DNA of 13,593 nucleotides, taken from positions 1-13,593 of the forward strand of contig JAUWMY010000023.1 of assembly GCA_030612945.1 (NCBI GenBank), given 5' to 3'. Below, one piece after another: positions 13,547 through 13,593 of the stretch; position 1 is the stretch's first letter, and each line of letters starts with the position of its first letter. The notes under the pieces are model-generated. The model had not been told where the DNA came from. It did not search any database and saw only the letters and a list, made by a program, of their open reading frames with translations. Source of the stretch: Desulfobacteraceae bacterium. GTDB lineage: Bacteria; Desulfobacterota; DSM-4660; Desulfatiglandales; Desulfatiglandaceae. The translations under genes were made by a program, and so were the position numbers.

Positions 13547-13593
13547 CATATTGCTTTACATAGTTGATGAACCTATGAACGGCAGCAGTTACG

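Larger units (their letters stand above)
12881..13593. other. Gene-free terminal region, about 700 bases
   Basis: No credible protein or tRNA gene is visible on either strand. The region holds the namZ-like promoter, a 41-bp palindromic repeat, a 285-bp inverted-repeat element, a cluster of GTTCA repeats and a GC-rich stretch with several hairpins. Its repeat content resembles a landing site for small mobile elements. Confidence 0.7.

Overview
The window looks like chromosomal DNA of a Gram-negative, anaerobic-type deltaproteobacterium (Desulfobacterota). Three things point there: a MoeA fused to a periplasmic-binding-protein-like domain, a stand-alone ModE-type winged helix, and a Tol-Pal cluster ending in a CpoB-type lipoprotein. 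This assignment rests on recalled protein families, not on a search. There are no rRNA or tRNA genes, no CRISPR array, and no recognisable transposase or phage gene.

Layout. (1) 18-2909, plus strand: a molybdenum-cofactor group. It holds a moeA-PBP fusion gene, broken by an in-frame amber codon at 267-269, then a short ModE-like regulator and mobB. (2) 2910-3270: a non-coding gap with a partial dispersed repeat and a 198-bp imperfect palindrome whose right end carries the likely tolQ promoter. (3) 3271-8849, plus strand: the envelope-constriction and outer-membrane-integrity set tolQ-tolR-tolA-tolB-pal-cpoB. Small palindromic elements interrupt the set after tolB and after pal, and each begins on the TAG stop codon of the gene before it. 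(4) 8921-10681, plus: a CLC-family chloride channel or transporter with two CBS domains. (5) 10684-11304, minus: a secreted thermonuclease-like protein with a C-terminal Cys/His metal-site-like tail. (6) 11517-11687, plus: a 56-residue excisionase-type helix-turn-helix protein with a good promoter. (7) 11690-12880, minus: a NamZ/DUF1343-family protein, probably concerned with peptidoglycan amino sugars. (8) 12881-13593: about 700 bases without a gene, holding a second copy of the pal-end element, a 285-bp inverted-repeat element related to the repeat after mobB, and a GC-rich region able to form hairpins.

Working together: MoeA inserts molybdenum into molybdopterin, MobB assists guanylylation of the cofactor, and the ModE-like protein probably regulates the group. 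TolQ-TolR form the proton-driven motor in the inner membrane, TolA spans the periplasm, and TolB, Pal and CpoB act at the outer-membrane/peptidoglycan side. NamZ-like activity on muropeptides would fit the same cell-wall theme.

I found no convincing new multi-gene system. The items most worth a second look are the amber codon in an otherwise open moeA fusion gene, the families of TA-ended palindromes that supply stop codons and a promoter around tol-pal, and active-site substitutions in the NamZ-like and CLC proteins.
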